From assembly GCF_014641195.1 (NCBI RefSeq), contig NZ_BMHQ01000002.1, positions 124,001-188,000 of the forward strand: a DNA stretch of 64,000 nucleotides, given 5' to 3'. The position numbers and the translations under genes are program-made. The DNA is from Marinithermofilum abyssi. Its GTDB lineage: Bacteria; Bacillota; Bacilli; Thermoactinomycetales; DSM-45169. The notes under the pieces were generated by a model. That model saw nothing but the letters and a program-made list of their open reading frames with translations. It did not search any database and was not told where the DNA came from. Shown one piece after another: positions 25,200-35,080 of this stretch; the first letter of the stretch is position 1; the number at the start of each line of letters is the position of its first letter.

Positions 25200-25213
25200 C
25201 AGGAGTGAACTCC

Positions 25214-26689
25214 ATGGATACGCGAGCGGGATGGGCTCTTCATACTGATAAATACCAAATCACCATGTTGTACGCCCATTGGAAAAACGGCACTCATTTG
25301 CGCCGCAAGGCCTTTGACCTTTATTTCCGCAGGCTCCCCTTCGGCAATGGTTTCGCAGTGTTCGCCGGATTGGAGCGCGTCATTCGTTTTTTGGAGAACC
25401 TGCAGTTTACGGAAGAAGATATCGCCTACCTGGCGGAGCAAGAAGAGAACTATGATCCGGAGTTTCTGGACATGCTCCGCCAATGGCGCTTTACCGGGGA
25501 TATCTATGCCATGCCGGAAGGCACGGTGGTATTCCCCAATGAACCTTTGATCCGTTTGGAAGGGACGATTATGGAGCTGCAGATGATCGAGACGGCACTC
25601 CTCAACTTTGTGGGCTTCCAAACGCTGATCGCCACCAAGGCAGCCCGGATCCGTTCCATCGCTCCCGATGAAACGCTGATGGAGTTCGGCACCCGGCGTG
25701 CACAGGAAGTGGATGCCGCCATCTGGGGAGCCCGGGCGGCCTATATCGGAGGGTTTGATGCCACCTCCAACCTGAAAGCGGGCCAGATGTTCGGCATTCC
25801 CACCCGGGGGACCCACTCCCACGCCTGGGTACAGGACTTCGATACCGAGCTGGAAGCGTTCCGGGTGTTTGCCCGAGCCTTCCCCAATCAATCTGTCTTG
25901 TTGGTGGACACTTACGATACCCTTCGCAGCGGCGTACCCCATGCGATTCAGGTAGGGTTGGAGTTGAAGGAGAAAGGATACAAACTGGCCGGGATTCGCC
26001 TGGACAGCGGCGACTTGGCCTACCTTTCCAAAAAGGCGCGGCAGATGCTGGATGACGCCGGCCTGACCGATACCCAGATCGTTGCGTCCAGTGATTTGGA
26101 CGAAACCACCCTGCTCAACCTGAAATCCCAGGGGGCCCGCGTAGACGCCTGGGGAGTCGGCACCAAACTGATTACCGCTTACGATCAACCTGCTTTGGGT
26201 GCTGTATACAAACTGGTCGCTCGGGAAGAAAACGGCGAATGGATCCCATCGATCAAGATTTCTTCCAATCCGGAAAAGGTAACCACTCCGTGCCGGAAAG
26301 ACGTCTATCGCATCATCGACCAGCGTACCGGAAAAGCCCGCGCTGACTTAATCACCGAAGTGGGGCACCCCCCGGATGAAAGCCGGCCTCTGGTACTGTT
26401 TCATCCTGTGCATACGTACCGCAGGAAAAAGGTGAAGCATTTCCGGGCCGTGAATTTGTTGCAGCCCATCTTTCGGCAGGGGGAACGGGTCTACGACCTG
26501 CCCTCCATCACTGCGATCCGCAAACATTACGAGACACAGCGGCAGTTGTTTTGGGAGGAATACCTGCGCCTTTTGAACCCGGAGGAGTTTCCGGTCGATT
26601 TGACCCAGGAGCTGTGGGATAAGAAACAAGAACTGCTCCGCAAAATTTATCAGGAAATCCGGGAGGAAAACGGCGAAAACGGAGAGTAA
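25214..26689 (+). CDS. pncB: Nicotinate phosphoribosyltransferase
   Basis: A 491-residue enzyme of the NAD salvage pathway, converting nicotinate and PRPP to nicotinate mononucleotide with ATP. The start DTRAGWALHTDKYQITMLYA shows the conserved TDxYQxTM motif; GFDATSNLKAGQMFGIPTRG followed by THSHAWV contains the active-site loop and catalytic His; GIRLDSGDLAYLSKKAR is the phosphoribosyl-binding motif. ATG at 25214 follows AGGAG by 8 nt, 14 bp after the JAMM peptidase stop. Length is normal for the long bacterial form. A terminator follows. Confidence 0.92.
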   Translation: MDTRAGWALHTDKYQITMLYAHWKNGTHLRRKAFDLYFRRLPFGNGFAVFAGLERVIRFLENLQFTEEDIAYLAEQEENYDPEFLDMLRQWRFTGDIYAMPEGTVVFPNEPLIRLEGTIMELQMIETALLNFVGFQTLIATKAARIRSIAPDETLMEFGTRRAQEVDAAIWGARAAYIGGFDATSNLKAGQMFGIPTRGTHSHAWVQDFDTELEAFRVFARAFPNQSVLLVDTYDTLRSGVPHAIQVGLELKEKGYKLAGIRLDSGDLAYLSKKARQMLDDAGLTDTQIVASSDLDETTLLNLKSQGARVDAWGVGTKLITAYDQPALGAVYKLVAREENGEWIPSIKISSNPEKVTTPCRKDVYRIIDQRTGKARADLITEVGHPPDESRPLVLFHPVHTYRRKKVKHFRAVNLLQPIFRQGERVYDLPSITAIRKHYETQRQLFWEEYLRLLNPEEFPVDLTQELWDKKQELLRKIYQEIREENGENGE

Positions 26690-26748
26690 AGAAAGCTGGG
26701 GAAGAAGACGCTTTTGGCTCTGATTATAGCGAACTCACGCCTTTTAAT

Positions 26749-26778
26749 CCCTCGCCCGGCTATGGGCGGGGGTTTTTT
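26749..26778 (+). terminator. Terminator after pncB
   Basis: CCCTCGCCC pairs with GGGCGGGGG around a short loop, followed by TTTTTT. Confidence 0.85.
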
Positions 26779-26861
26779 GTGCGCCGCGGAAATTGTCTAA
26801 AAACACCGGCTTTTGTATGATAAAGTTGTATACATAGGATTTCTGAAAGCGGGGGAATACA

Positions 26862-28091
26862 TTGATTCGTTCACTGTGGAAGCAAGGGCATTGGCCTAGT
26901 TTGCTTGCCAGTTTTCTGTATTTTGACGTGAGCTTTATGGTATGGGTATTGCTCGGCGCATTGGGCGTCGTGATCAGCCAAGACATTCCGATGACCGTAT
27001 TCCAACAAGGCCTGATGGTAGCCCTTCCCATTTTAGGGGGCTCCATTTTCCGAGTCTTGCTGGGATGGTATTCTGATCGTTTCGGAGCCAAACGCGCCGG
27101 AATGTTGGGCATGTCCGCCTCGATGGTTCCTCTCTTTTGCCTGTGGATCGGCGGTACCCGTCTGCCGGAGATCTATGCTTACGGCTTCCTGCTGGGAGTC
27201 GCCGGTGCCTCCTTTGCTGCCGCTCTTCCGCTGGCCAGCCGTTGGTATCCCAAAGAGAATCAAGGACTGGTCATGGGCATCGTCGGTGCCGGCAACAGCG
27301 GTACATTGTTAGCCACCTGGTTTGCACCACGTTTGGCGCAAATCTTCGGTAGTTGGCATGCTGTATTCGGCGTCGCACTGATCCCGATGTCGATCATCCT
27401 TCTGTTATACCTTTTCGCAGCGAAAGAGCCCGTAATGCAGCAGACCAAGTCCTCCCAGGCATCAGATTTCATCCGGCTGTTAAAAGAGAAAGACACTTGG
27501 TTGTTTTGCTATTTTTACAGCATTACCTTCGGTGGTTTTGTCGGTTTTTCCAGCTTTCTGCCGTTATATTTTCATGGGCAATTCACCCTTTCGCCGCTAC
27601 AGGCTGCCAATATAGCCGCCTTGTGCGTATTGTCGGGCAGCTTTGTCCGTCCGGTGGGCGGATGGCTGGCGGATCGCATCGGGGGTGTCTCCTTATTGAA
27701 AGGACTCTTTTTTTCTATTTCTATCATGTTGGGAGTATTGCCCTTTCTTCCCTCACTGACGCTGCAGGCGGGCTGTTTCTTCGCGTTGATGGTGTGCCTC
27801 GGCATGGGCAACGGGTCCGTGTTTCAACTGGTTCCCCAACGATTCCGACAAGAGATCGGAACCGTGACCGGACTGGTGGGTGCTGCAGGCGGCGTGGGAG
27901 GATTCTATTTGCCTTTTTTGCTGGGCTTAGTGAGAGAACAGAGCGGTTCTTTTGTTCCCGGCTTTATATTTCTCTGCGCTGTCGTGGGAATCGCCTGGGG
28001 GTGCTTGCTCGCCGTAAAACAACAATGGCTTTCCCAATGGGCCGACATTCGTCGCACAACAACTCAATTCCAGCATGCAGCCGAAAAGTGA
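26862..28091 (+). CDS. MFS transporter, NarK/NasA-like nitrate-nitrite porter
   Basis: A 409-residue 12-helix MFS protein. It contains YSDRFGAKRAGMLGM (loop 2-3 MFS motif), GVAGASFAAALPLASRWYPK and the nitrate-signature-like GIVGAGNSGTLLATW, with a second glycine-rich GAAGGVGGFYLPF in the C-terminal half. These two GxxGNxG-type nitrate-signature motifs indicate the NNP family. TTG at 26862 follows GGGGG. It is 9 bp upstream of the molybdopterin oxidoreductase gene, which supports nitrate uptake for that enzyme. Confidence 0.85.
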   Translation: MIRSLWKQGHWPSLLASFLYFDVSFMVWVLLGALGVVISQDIPMTVFQQGLMVALPILGGSIFRVLLGWYSDRFGAKRAGMLGMSASMVPLFCLWIGGTRLPEIYAYGFLLGVAGASFAAALPLASRWYPKENQGLVMGIVGAGNSGTLLATWFAPRLAQIFGSWHAVFGVALIPMSIILLLYLFAAKEPVMQQTKSSQASDFIRLLKEKDTWLFCYFYSITFGGFVGFSSFLPLYFHGQFTLSPLQAANIAALCVLSGSFVRPVGGWLADRIGGVSLLKGLFFSISIMLGVLPFLPSLTLQAGCFFALMVCLGMGNGSVFQLVPQRFRQEIGTVTGLVGAAGGVGGFYLPFLLGLVREQSGSFVPGFIFLCAVVGIAWGCLLAVKQQWLSQWADIRRTTTQFQHAAEK

Positions 28092-28100
28092 GGAGTTCAT

Positions 28101-30206
28101 ATGAAACAGACACAATGCCCCTACTGCAGTATTCAGTGCACCTTTCATATGGTGCAGGAAGAACATTTCTATCGTGCCTCTCCTAACAAACAGGATCCGG
28201 TGGTTCACGGAAAATGGTGCGCTAAAGGGATGCATGCCCATGTCCCGGTGTTGGGTGAAGAGCGGTTGCAAACCCCTTTGCTACGACAAAAAGGTAAACT
28301 GGTACCCGTTTCCTGGGAAACAGCGCTTCACTGGTTCCAGGCCAATGTGCGCCGCATTCAACAGGAGCATGGCAAAGATGCTGTCGGTGTGTACGGCGGA
28401 GGATCTCTGACCAATGAAAATGCCTATCTTCTCGGTAAGTTTGCTCGTGTCGCCCTCGGCACTCGTTATATCGATTACAATGGTCGGTATTGCATGTCTT
28501 CCGCCGCTGCCGCTGCTAATCAAACCTTTGGGATCGACCGAGGATTCACGAATCCATTGTCCGACCTCCCACATGCCCAATGCATCCTGCTCGCAGGAAC
28601 CAACATCGCCGAATGTCAACCCACGCTGATGCCATATCTGCTGCAAGCCAAAGCCAACGGGGCTACGCTGATCACCATCGACCCGCGGAAAACCAACACG
28701 ACCAAGATCGCTCACCGTCATCTCTCCATCCGACCCGGATCGGATGCCGCTTTGGTCAATGGTTTGCTGAAAACGATCGTAGAAGAAGGTTACGTAGATT
28801 GGGAGTTTGCCCAAGCCCATGTTGATGGCTACGAGGCCGTCGTGACCCATGTAAGGAATATCTGCTGGACGGAAGTTGAAAGGATTACCGGTCTTCCCAA
28901 AGAAGATATCCAACAGGTGGCACGTACTTTTGGACAAGCAGCAACCGGCTTCATCCTGACCGCCCGGGGAGTGGAACAGCAACCCAACGGTGTGATGAAC
29001 GTCCGCAACTATCTCAATCTCCTCTTGCTAACGGGCAATATCGGGAAGAAAGGGGCCGGTTATGGTGCTGTCACCGGTCAGGGTAACGGACAAGGCGGAA
29101 GAGAGCACGGCCAAAAAGCAGACCAACTGCCGGGCTATCGCCACATCGACCACCCCGATCACCGGCGTCACATCGCTGACATATGGGGCATCCCTGAATC
29201 AGAGCTGCCGGAAAAAGGGGTATCGGCCTATGAGATGTTTGACAAAATCCTGGAGGGAGATATCCAGAGCCTAATCGTGTTTGCCAGCAATCCGGTTGTC
29301 TCCAGCCCCCATGTCCACCGGGTGAAAGCCGCTCTTCGGCAACTAAAAGGGTTGGTGGTCGTCGATCTCTTCTTGTCTGAAACGGCACAAATGGCTGATC
29401 TCGTTCTGCCTGGATCATCCCATCTCGAAGATACGGGGACCATAACCACATTGGAAGGGCGTGTCACATTGCGGGAGGCGGTCATCCCCTCTCTGCCCGG
29501 TACCAAACAAGACTGGGAGATCATGCAGGAGATGGCCCATGCTCTTGGAAAAGAGAAAGGCTTTCGTTTTGTCAACAGCGAAGAGATCTTTGAGGAGCTC
29601 CGGCGGGCAAGCCAAGGAGGAGTTGCTGATTATAGCGGAATTTCCTATCAGCGCATCCGACAGGAACAGGGAGTGTTTTGGCCCTGTCCTTCTGAAAACG
29701 ACCCCGGCCGGAAGCGTCTATTTGAGGATCGGTGTTTCTACCATACCGATGGCAAAGCCCGGCTGGTTCCCGTTGCTCACACCCAGCCCCAGGAGCAGCT
29801 GGATCGCCAGTATCCGTTGGTCCTGACTACGGGAAGGATCACCCAGCACTACCTGACAGGCGTACAAACCCGGCGCACCCCTGCCTTGCTGCAGAAAGCT
29901 TCGGAACCTTTCGTGCAAATGCATCCCGCCACAGCAGAGAAATGGGGGGTAAAGGATGGAGAGATAGTTCGAATCACCAGCCGCCGAGGAACGGTGGAAC
30001 TCCGTGTACAATGCACGGACTCCATCCGAGAAGACACGGTGTTTGTGCCCTTTCACTGGGGAGAAGAGCAGTGCATCAACCGGCTGACCTCTCCATTGCT
30101 CGATCCCGCCAGCCGGATGCCTGCTTTTAAATACTGTGCGGTTCGCATCGAACCGGCAGAAGCAGCCAGCCACAAGACCAAAGAGCTGGCGGAAATCTCC
30201 AGTTGA
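28101..30206 (+). CDS. Molybdopterin oxidoreductase, assimilatory nitrate reductase-like
   Basis: A 701-residue cytosolic Mo-bisMGD enzyme. The N-terminal [4Fe-4S] ligands are C6, C9, C13 and C40 (CPYCSIQC...KWCAKG). C131 in YNGRYCMSS is the probable molybdenum ligand, so the enzyme uses Cys and not selenocysteine. The MGD-binding segments (GTNIAECQPT, IDPRKTNTTKIAH) and the C-terminal MopB domain (LTTGRITQHYLTGVQTRR) are present. Context with a NarK-like porter favours assimilatory nitrate reductase (NasC/NasA type); a formate dehydrogenase-like role is less likely. No nitrite reductase or electron-donor subunit lies in the window. ATG follows GAGGAG. Confidence 0.8.
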   Translation: MKQTQCPYCSIQCTFHMVQEEHFYRASPNKQDPVVHGKWCAKGMHAHVPVLGEERLQTPLLRQKGKLVPVSWETALHWFQANVRRIQQEHGKDAVGVYGGGSLTNENAYLLGKFARVALGTRYIDYNGRYCMSSAAAAANQTFGIDRGFTNPLSDLPHAQCILLAGTNIAECQPTLMPYLLQAKANGATLITIDPRKTNTTKIAHRHLSIRPGSDAALVNGLLKTIVEEGYVDWEFAQAHVDGYEAVVTHVRNICWTEVERITGLPKEDIQQVARTFGQAATGFILTARGVEQQPNGVMNVRNYLNLLLLTGNIGKKGAGYGAVTGQGNGQGGREHGQKADQLPGYRHIDHPDHRRHIADIWGIPESELPEKGVSAYEMFDKILEGDIQSLIVFASNPVVSSPHVHRVKAALRQLKGLVVVDLFLSETAQMADLVLPGSSHLEDTGTITTLEGRVTLREAVIPSLPGTKQDWEIMQEMAHALGKEKGFRFVNSEEIFEELRRASQGGVADYSGISYQRIRQEQGVFWPCPSENDPGRKRLFEDRCFYHTDGKARLVPVAHTQPQEQLDRQYPLVLTTGRITQHYLTGVQTRRTPALLQKASEPFVQMHPATAEKWGVKDGEIVRITSRRGTVELRVQCTDSIREDTVFVPFHWGEEQCINRLTSPLLDPASRMPAFKYCAVRIEPAEAASHKTKELAEISS

Positions 30207-30224
30207 CCGCCAAAAGGAGGAACC

Positions 30225-31022
30225 ATGCACCCAACTACCTCTGTATCTCTGTCCAACCAACACGTTATCCGCCTCATCGATTTATGGCGAAAAATCGATT
30301 GGTTTCCCGGCGAGGAAGAAACCCGGCTGTATTTTGCTGCCGGTGGAAAAGGAAAGGGGTATGTCGGTAAATATGGGAAACTCATCGCCAGTGGTTTTTT
30401 ATTCCGGCTATGATACATGGGCGACAATCGGCATGGTGGCCGTCGATCCGGACAAGCAGCGAAACGGACTGGGCCAAGGGGTTTTACAGCAATTGCTCCA
30501 ACATGCAGATGCTTCTCTTCCTTGCAGCCTGGTGGCCACACTGGCAGGGGTTCCTCTCTATCGCCAATGCGGTTTTCAAACCATAGAGCATATCTATAAA
30601 GTGACTGCCGACAACTGCTCCATCTGCCATCCCAACAAATCGGCACAACGATTACCGTAAAAGAAACTCACGAGCTGTCAGCAGAAGAGCGGCTTCAGAT
30701 CATCCAACAGGATCGACACGCCACCGGAGCCTGTCGGGACAAACTGTTACACGCCAAATTGGATCAAGCACGAGCCATCGCCATGATGCGCGATGGCTCA
30801 GGAATCCTGACCGGCTTTTCCCTGGCAATCCCTCAACCGGAAAGCACCGGTTTTGGGCCTGTGGTAGCCCCGGATCCAGGAACGGCTGCTCATCTCATCA
30901 GTCACCTGTCGCAAGAAATCCCCCCACCCTATCGTTTGAATGTCCCGAGCCGTCAGGAAACATTATTACACAAACTGTCCCACATGGGATTCAGCCACGC
31001 CAACCCGGAGCCGCCCCCTTGA
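30225..31022 (+). pseudogene. GNAT-family acetyltransferase with two frameshifts
   Basis: The gene starts well (AAGGAGG then ATG at 30225) and reads LIDLWRKIDWFPGEEETRLY. At a T6 run (30395-30400) the frame must drop one base to continue as YSGYDTWATIGMVAVDP, DKQRNGLGQGVLQQLL and LYRQCGFQTIEHIYKV. Around 30600 a second shift returns to the original frame (TVKETHELSAEERLQIIQQD and on to the stop at 31020-31022). The two halves resemble a double-domain GNAT protein with an Acetyltransf_18-like C-terminus. It could be a pseudogene or carry sequencing errors; the T6 run makes the first site suspect. It follows the molybdoenzyme gene by 18 bp. Confidence 0.65.
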
Positions 31023-31579
31023 TGAGCCGCAGCGGCGTTCCCCTTCCCGGTCGTCGGGAATGCTATTTCGGCTTGGTATCTCAAGCATTTGGGTGAAATT
31101 TCATTGCACGATCCCATTCACCACATGAGGACAAACATCAAGGTATTCCCTCGCAAAGTCTGCCAGGATTTTATCTTGGGTCACCAATCGTGTATTTTTC
31201 GCTTCACTTTACTTATATATTGGTTTCTACCTTCCGATTGTTCACATCGAGCTTGTTGTCTACATAGTCCTTTGGAACAAAACCTGGTGCATCGGTACAT
31301 TCACTTTTACATAAAGCGTGTGGAAGTAAAACAAATGAAGTGATGGGAGTTTCAAAAATGACTCCCCGGCCCCAAATTCGCCTTCGATCTCTACTGTTCA
31401 TACTCAACCTCCCATGGGAATGCTCGAACTCGCCAGATCTCTATTACCATGGCGATTTTTGCTGTGAGTGTCATTTCAGATAATCCATTCCTTACATCTC
31501 AAACGTGGTACTGTAAGCTACTCCCTTACCATAGGAATAATATGATATCTCAAGTATGCCAAAATAAGGGGGGGGTTGA
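31023..31579. other. Intergenic region, mostly empty
   Basis: About 560 bp. A minus-strand frame (31213-31407, APGFVPKDYVDNKLDVNNRK) has protein-like composition but no start signal. GC is lower than in the flanking operon, as in the GMC gene that follows. No terminator with a clear T-tract is seen. Confidence 0.35.
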
Positions 31580-33229
31580 GTGAGTCAACAACGAAGAAAT
31601 AGCGGAAAATTAATTTCTGACTATATCGTCATAGGAACTGGTCCAGCGGGTGCCGTCATGGCAAAGACTCTGACCGATGATAAAAAAACTTCTGTTCTTG
31701 TTTTGGAAGCAGGGGAAAATAACGATAGAGACCAGCCGATCAGAGATTCTACATTTGCTTTGGAACTTGAAGAACGTTTTTTCCCACAGTACTTTTGGCA
31801 AGGAGAGGGGGTGCCTCAAGAAGAGGTTGATGAACGTTCTTTTGAGTGGACCACGGGTCGACTCTCAGGAGGTGGCTCTTCGATCAACGGTGAACAGTAT
31901 GTACGACCAACACCAACCGTTTTCAGGGAATGGGAAAGGCTCCTGGGGACTCTTTGGTCACCCCGACAGGCTATCATTAATTTCAAAAAGTTGGAGAAAT
32001 ACAACGGAAAAACCAATAATCCTGAGGTTCGTGGATTGAATGGAAGGATCGACATAAGGCAGGCTCCAGTGAATCCCACCGCCATGGCCAAAAAGCTGGT
32101 TTTAGCCATAGAGCAGGTGACGGGATTTAAAGAAATTCTGGATTATAATGATCCTAAAACACCTCTCGGCCCCTTTACTCGCTGGCAATTATTTCAGAAG
32201 CCAAACGGCCGACGAGAAAGCTCATCAACCGCCTTTCTTTCATCAGATATCATGACCCCTGACGGTCGTGGTGTAAACGGTCGGAGGTTGAAGGTTTTTT
32301 TTAAGTCCACGGCTCTTCGCGTGCTTTTTAACCATAGACGCGCGGAAAGTGTGGAATTCCTCAAAGAGGGTAAGTGCATTCGTGCTTACGCTCGCAAGAA
32401 AGTCATTGTTTCAGCAGGGATCAATAGCGCCCAGCTTTTAATGCTTTCCGGAATCGGGCCTGCCAAACTTCTCAGAGAAGCAGGCATTTCCGTTGTCTTC
32501 GATAACCCCAACGTGGGTAAGCACCTCAGAAATCACACGCTTAACTCCGCGGTTTTTACCGTCAATCCAAACGATAATCCAATACCTCGCGATGATCCAA
32601 ATGCTCTTTTCACAGGCGGTGCTTTCTTGCCTGACCCAACGCCCGGGGCAGATCAAAATCGTCGGGGGGTACAGCTCATAGGAATCGGCTCGGATGACTC
32701 ATTAACCATCGGGATCATTTTCCTGCGACCAAAAAGCCGTGGATCCATTAAAATACAGAGCAATGACCCATTGAAAATCGTTCTTGCAGATGAAGGTTTT
32801 CTTGAAGATACCGCCGACTTGGAAGCGGTAAAAAACATCTACAAGATTTATATCAGGAATATAGCGGCAAAGTTGACGGCCATTGATCCGACATACCAGC
32901 TCCTTTCACCGACCCTGGACATCATCAATGACGACGCCGAGCTTGAAAAGTTTATCAAAGAAGATTTCGGACATAACCATCACCAACAAGGATCTCTTCG
33001 AATGGCACCTCTTACAAAAGGGGGGGTCGTTGATCAGCGAGGGCGGGTTCATGGAGTAGAAGACCTAATAGTTGCTGATGATTCCATAGTTCCATTTACC
33101 GCAGATGGCAATACTTCAGCCCCAGCGTACCTCATTGGTTTTACAATTGCGCAACAATTACTTAAACAAAAGTCACAGGTCAAACGTAGTGGCCGAGGCA
33201 GTCGGAATCTAGAAGATTGGGAAGAATAA
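31580..33229 (+). CDS. GMC-family FAD-dependent oxidoreductase
   Basis: A 549-residue glucose-methanol-choline oxidoreductase. The FAD-binding Rossmann motif is DYIVIGTGPAGAVMAKTL near residues 14-31; GRLSGGGSSINGEQYVRP is the GMC signature 1, VIVSAGINSAQLLMLSGIGP is signature 2, and the active-site region has HNHHQQGSLRM and ADGNTSAPAYLIG near the C-terminus. The second catalytic His/Asn pair is plausible, but the substrate alcohol is unknown. No signal peptide. GTG at 31580 follows a G8 run. It is monocistronic and clearly AT-richer, with different codon use, than its neighbours, which suggests horizontal transfer. Confidence 0.85.
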   Translation: MSQQRRNSGKLISDYIVIGTGPAGAVMAKTLTDDKKTSVLVLEAGENNDRDQPIRDSTFALELEERFFPQYFWQGEGVPQEEVDERSFEWTTGRLSGGGSSINGEQYVRPTPTVFREWERLLGTLWSPRQAIINFKKLEKYNGKTNNPEVRGLNGRIDIRQAPVNPTAMAKKLVLAIEQVTGFKEILDYNDPKTPLGPFTRWQLFQKPNGRRESSSTAFLSSDIMTPDGRGVNGRRLKVFFKSTALRVLFNHRRAESVEFLKEGKCIRAYARKKVIVSAGINSAQLLMLSGIGPAKLLREAGISVVFDNPNVGKHLRNHTLNSAVFTVNPNDNPIPRDDPNALFTGGAFLPDPTPGADQNRRGVQLIGIGSDDSLTIGIIFLRPKSRGSIKIQSNDPLKIVLADEGFLEDTADLEAVKNIYKIYIRNIAAKLTAIDPTYQLLSPTLDIINDDAELEKFIKEDFGHNHHQQGSLRMAPLTKGGVVDQRGRVHGVEDLIVADDSIVPFTADGNTSAPAYLIGFTIAQQLLKQKSQVKRSGRGSRNLEDWEE

Positions 33230-33445
33230 TTAAAGTAGTAGCGGGCGTGAACAAAAGTTTCATTTGTCACGATGATCGCATAAGGGTCACCGTACCATTT
33301 CATTTCGGATCCTGTCCGGCGGCCCGCTCAAAACACTCTCCTCAGGAAAAACGGTCAAGCTCCCACCCTTCACAGCTTGACCCAGACAGCGGAACCTGCG
33401 ACGGATCCCTTGCCATGAACCTTCGAAAGTTCGATTTGGGGGCGG

Positions 33446-33619
33446 TCACTCCCGGGGAGTCAGCGCCATCCACTGGTTCAGCGACACGTCGGCAAAGCGG
33501 TTACTTTTGAACATCTCCAGAAACCACCGGCTTTGGAAACAGGTGTTCTGGATGTAGTGCCCGAAAGCGAACGGTACGTATCCTACATCACCGGCCCGAG
33601 GTCTGTAGGGAACCGTCAC
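33446..33619 (-). pseudogene. Oxalate decarboxylase (OxdC/OxdD) C-terminal cupin fragment
   Basis: Fifty-seven codons read [20 protein letters not shown] and then [20 protein letters not shown] followed by LTPRE and a stop. This is the last cupin strand set of bicupin oxalate decarboxylases, including the His that binds the C-terminal manganese and the SLNQWxA motif. The first 320 or so residues are missing. It overlaps the 3' end of the rhodanese gene (stop at 33616-33618) in another frame. Confidence 0.7.
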
Positions 33620-34470
33620 TTTGGCCGAAGTGCAGCGGCAGAACGCTCCCCAGTCTCGATTGGATTCTCCGGGTAGCTGATCCAGTCACTCCAGCTCCCC
33701 GGATACAACCGGCCTCCTTTCACCCCTGCCAGATGCAGCGCAAACAGATTGGCACAGGCTGTCACACCGGAACCGCAATAGAGAATAGGCTGCTCTTCCT
33801 CCCGGAGAAAGTCCCACTCTTTTTTTAGCTCGGCGGGGCTTTTCCAGTGCTGCCCTTCTGCCAGGTTCTCCTTCCAAAAACGGTTGACCGCTCCCGGTAT
33901 ATGGCCCGCTTTTTGGTCGATGGGCTCCCGTATGCCTTGGTACCGGTCCGGCTCTCGGGCATCCACCAGCAGCCCTGAATGCCGCTTCACTTCATCCATG
34001 TCCACTTTCATCTCACTCTGCACCCGGGGAACAAAGCGTGTGAGCTTCGGCGTCACCCCCTCCTGGCTCACCGGGTAACCGTGATGCACCCATCCGCTGA
34101 AGCCCCCATCCAATATGGCGACCCGATCATGTCCCATATACCGTAGCAGCCACCACAGACGGGCCGCCATCGCTTCCCCCTGATCGTCATAGGCAACCAC
34201 TTTTTTACGCTCATCGATGCCGGCCCGACCCATCGTTTCCGCCAGAGTTTCCTCATCCGGTAAGGGATGACGTCCGCCGTGCTCTTGAACGGGACCGGAC
34301 AGATCACGCTCCAGATCCAGATAAACCGCACCGGGAATGTGTCCTGCTTCATATACCCGACGACCTGCCTCCGGATCGGCCAAATCAAACCGGCAATCTG
34401 CGATCACCAGATCCGGATCATCCAAATGCTCCCGTAACCATTGGGGAGAAACCAACGATGAAAAAAACAT
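33616..34470 (-). CDS. sseA: Two-domain sulfurtransferase (rhodanese/SseA type)
   Basis: A 284-residue tandem rhodanese that transfers sulfane sulfur from thiosulfate or 3-mercaptopyruvate to cyanide or thiol acceptors. The N-terminal inactive domain shows [20 protein letters not shown] and [18 protein letters not shown]. The C-terminal catalytic domain has [13 protein letters not shown] and the active-site loop [15 protein letters not shown] with catalytic C232. The CGSGVTA loop is typical of SseA/3-mercaptopyruvate sulfurtransferases. ATG at 34470 follows GGAGG with 8-nt spacing; the longer frame to 34566 has no such signal. An inverted repeat with GGGCGG/CCGCCC-like arms upstream (near 34540-34560) may end an older transcript. 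Confidence 0.9.
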   Translation of the reverse strand: MFFSSLVSPQWLREHLDDPDLVIADCRFDLADPEAGRRVYEAGHIPGAVYLDLERDLSGPVQEHGGRHPLPDEETLAETMGRAGIDERKKVVAYDDQGEAMAARLWWLLRYMGHDRVAILDGGFSGWVHHGYPVSQEGVTPKLTRFVPRVQSEMKVDMDEVKRHSGLLVDAREPDRYQGIREPIDQKAGHIPGAVNRFWKENLAEGQHWKSPAELKKEWDFLREEEQPILYCGSGVTACANLFALHLAGVKGGRLYPGSWSDWISYPENPIETGERSAAALRPK

Positions 34471-34578
34471 AGTAGAACCTCCTTTTTTCTTACTCTTTCG
34501 CAATACATCCCGCAAATCCTTCATCGAACAAACAAACCGCCCATTAACCTCGGGCGGTTTCGGCATGTTTATGAAAAT

Positions 34579-34955
34579 TCAGCTCCGGAAATCGGGAATC
34601 CCCCGCAACCGGCACTCTTCAAACAGCTCGATCGTCTGGGGCTCCACCCCTTTGGCGCAATCGATCCACATAACCGCGCGGTTGCCGCTGTCAGCGTCCG
34701 ATAGGAGGTGACCGGGTCACCCGGTGTCCCTGGTATTTCAAACTCCAACACGCTGAAAGTGACGGAAATCTCCCGCTTCTTTTCGATTTTCAACCAGTCC
34801 GAAGTGACGTGTCCGGTTGGTTTTGCGCCCTTTCACCGAACCCGCTTCCCGGTTCGCTCCGCCAAACAGCAACAGCTTCTCGTCAAGGTGGTTTTTCCCG
34901 CATCCGGGTGTGAAATAATCGCAAAGGTTCGCTGCTTGTTGACTTCCGATTTCAT
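34579..34955 (-). pseudogene. prfC (peptide chain release factor 3) N-terminal fragment
   Basis: From ATG 34955 the frame reads [20 protein letters not shown] then KTTLT, the RF3 G1 P-loop. After a frameshift another frame gives [14 protein letters not shown], and later frames give KIEKKREISVTFSVLEFE, a shortened DTPGH-like region (GTPGDP), SYRTLTAA, and finally [20 protein letters not shown]. The order is exactly that of RF3 residues about 1-130, with several frameshifts and a small deletion. The remaining roughly 400 residues are absent. Confidence 0.75.
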
Positions 34956-35080
34956 CGAGATATCCCTTTCATCATCACTCCAACGATATATCACATCCGG
35001 CTCTCTCCGGCATTCGGCATGGAGATCATTATCCGCTATAATAAGGACGACGAAAGAAATGAGCAAAGCGGTGAAGGACA

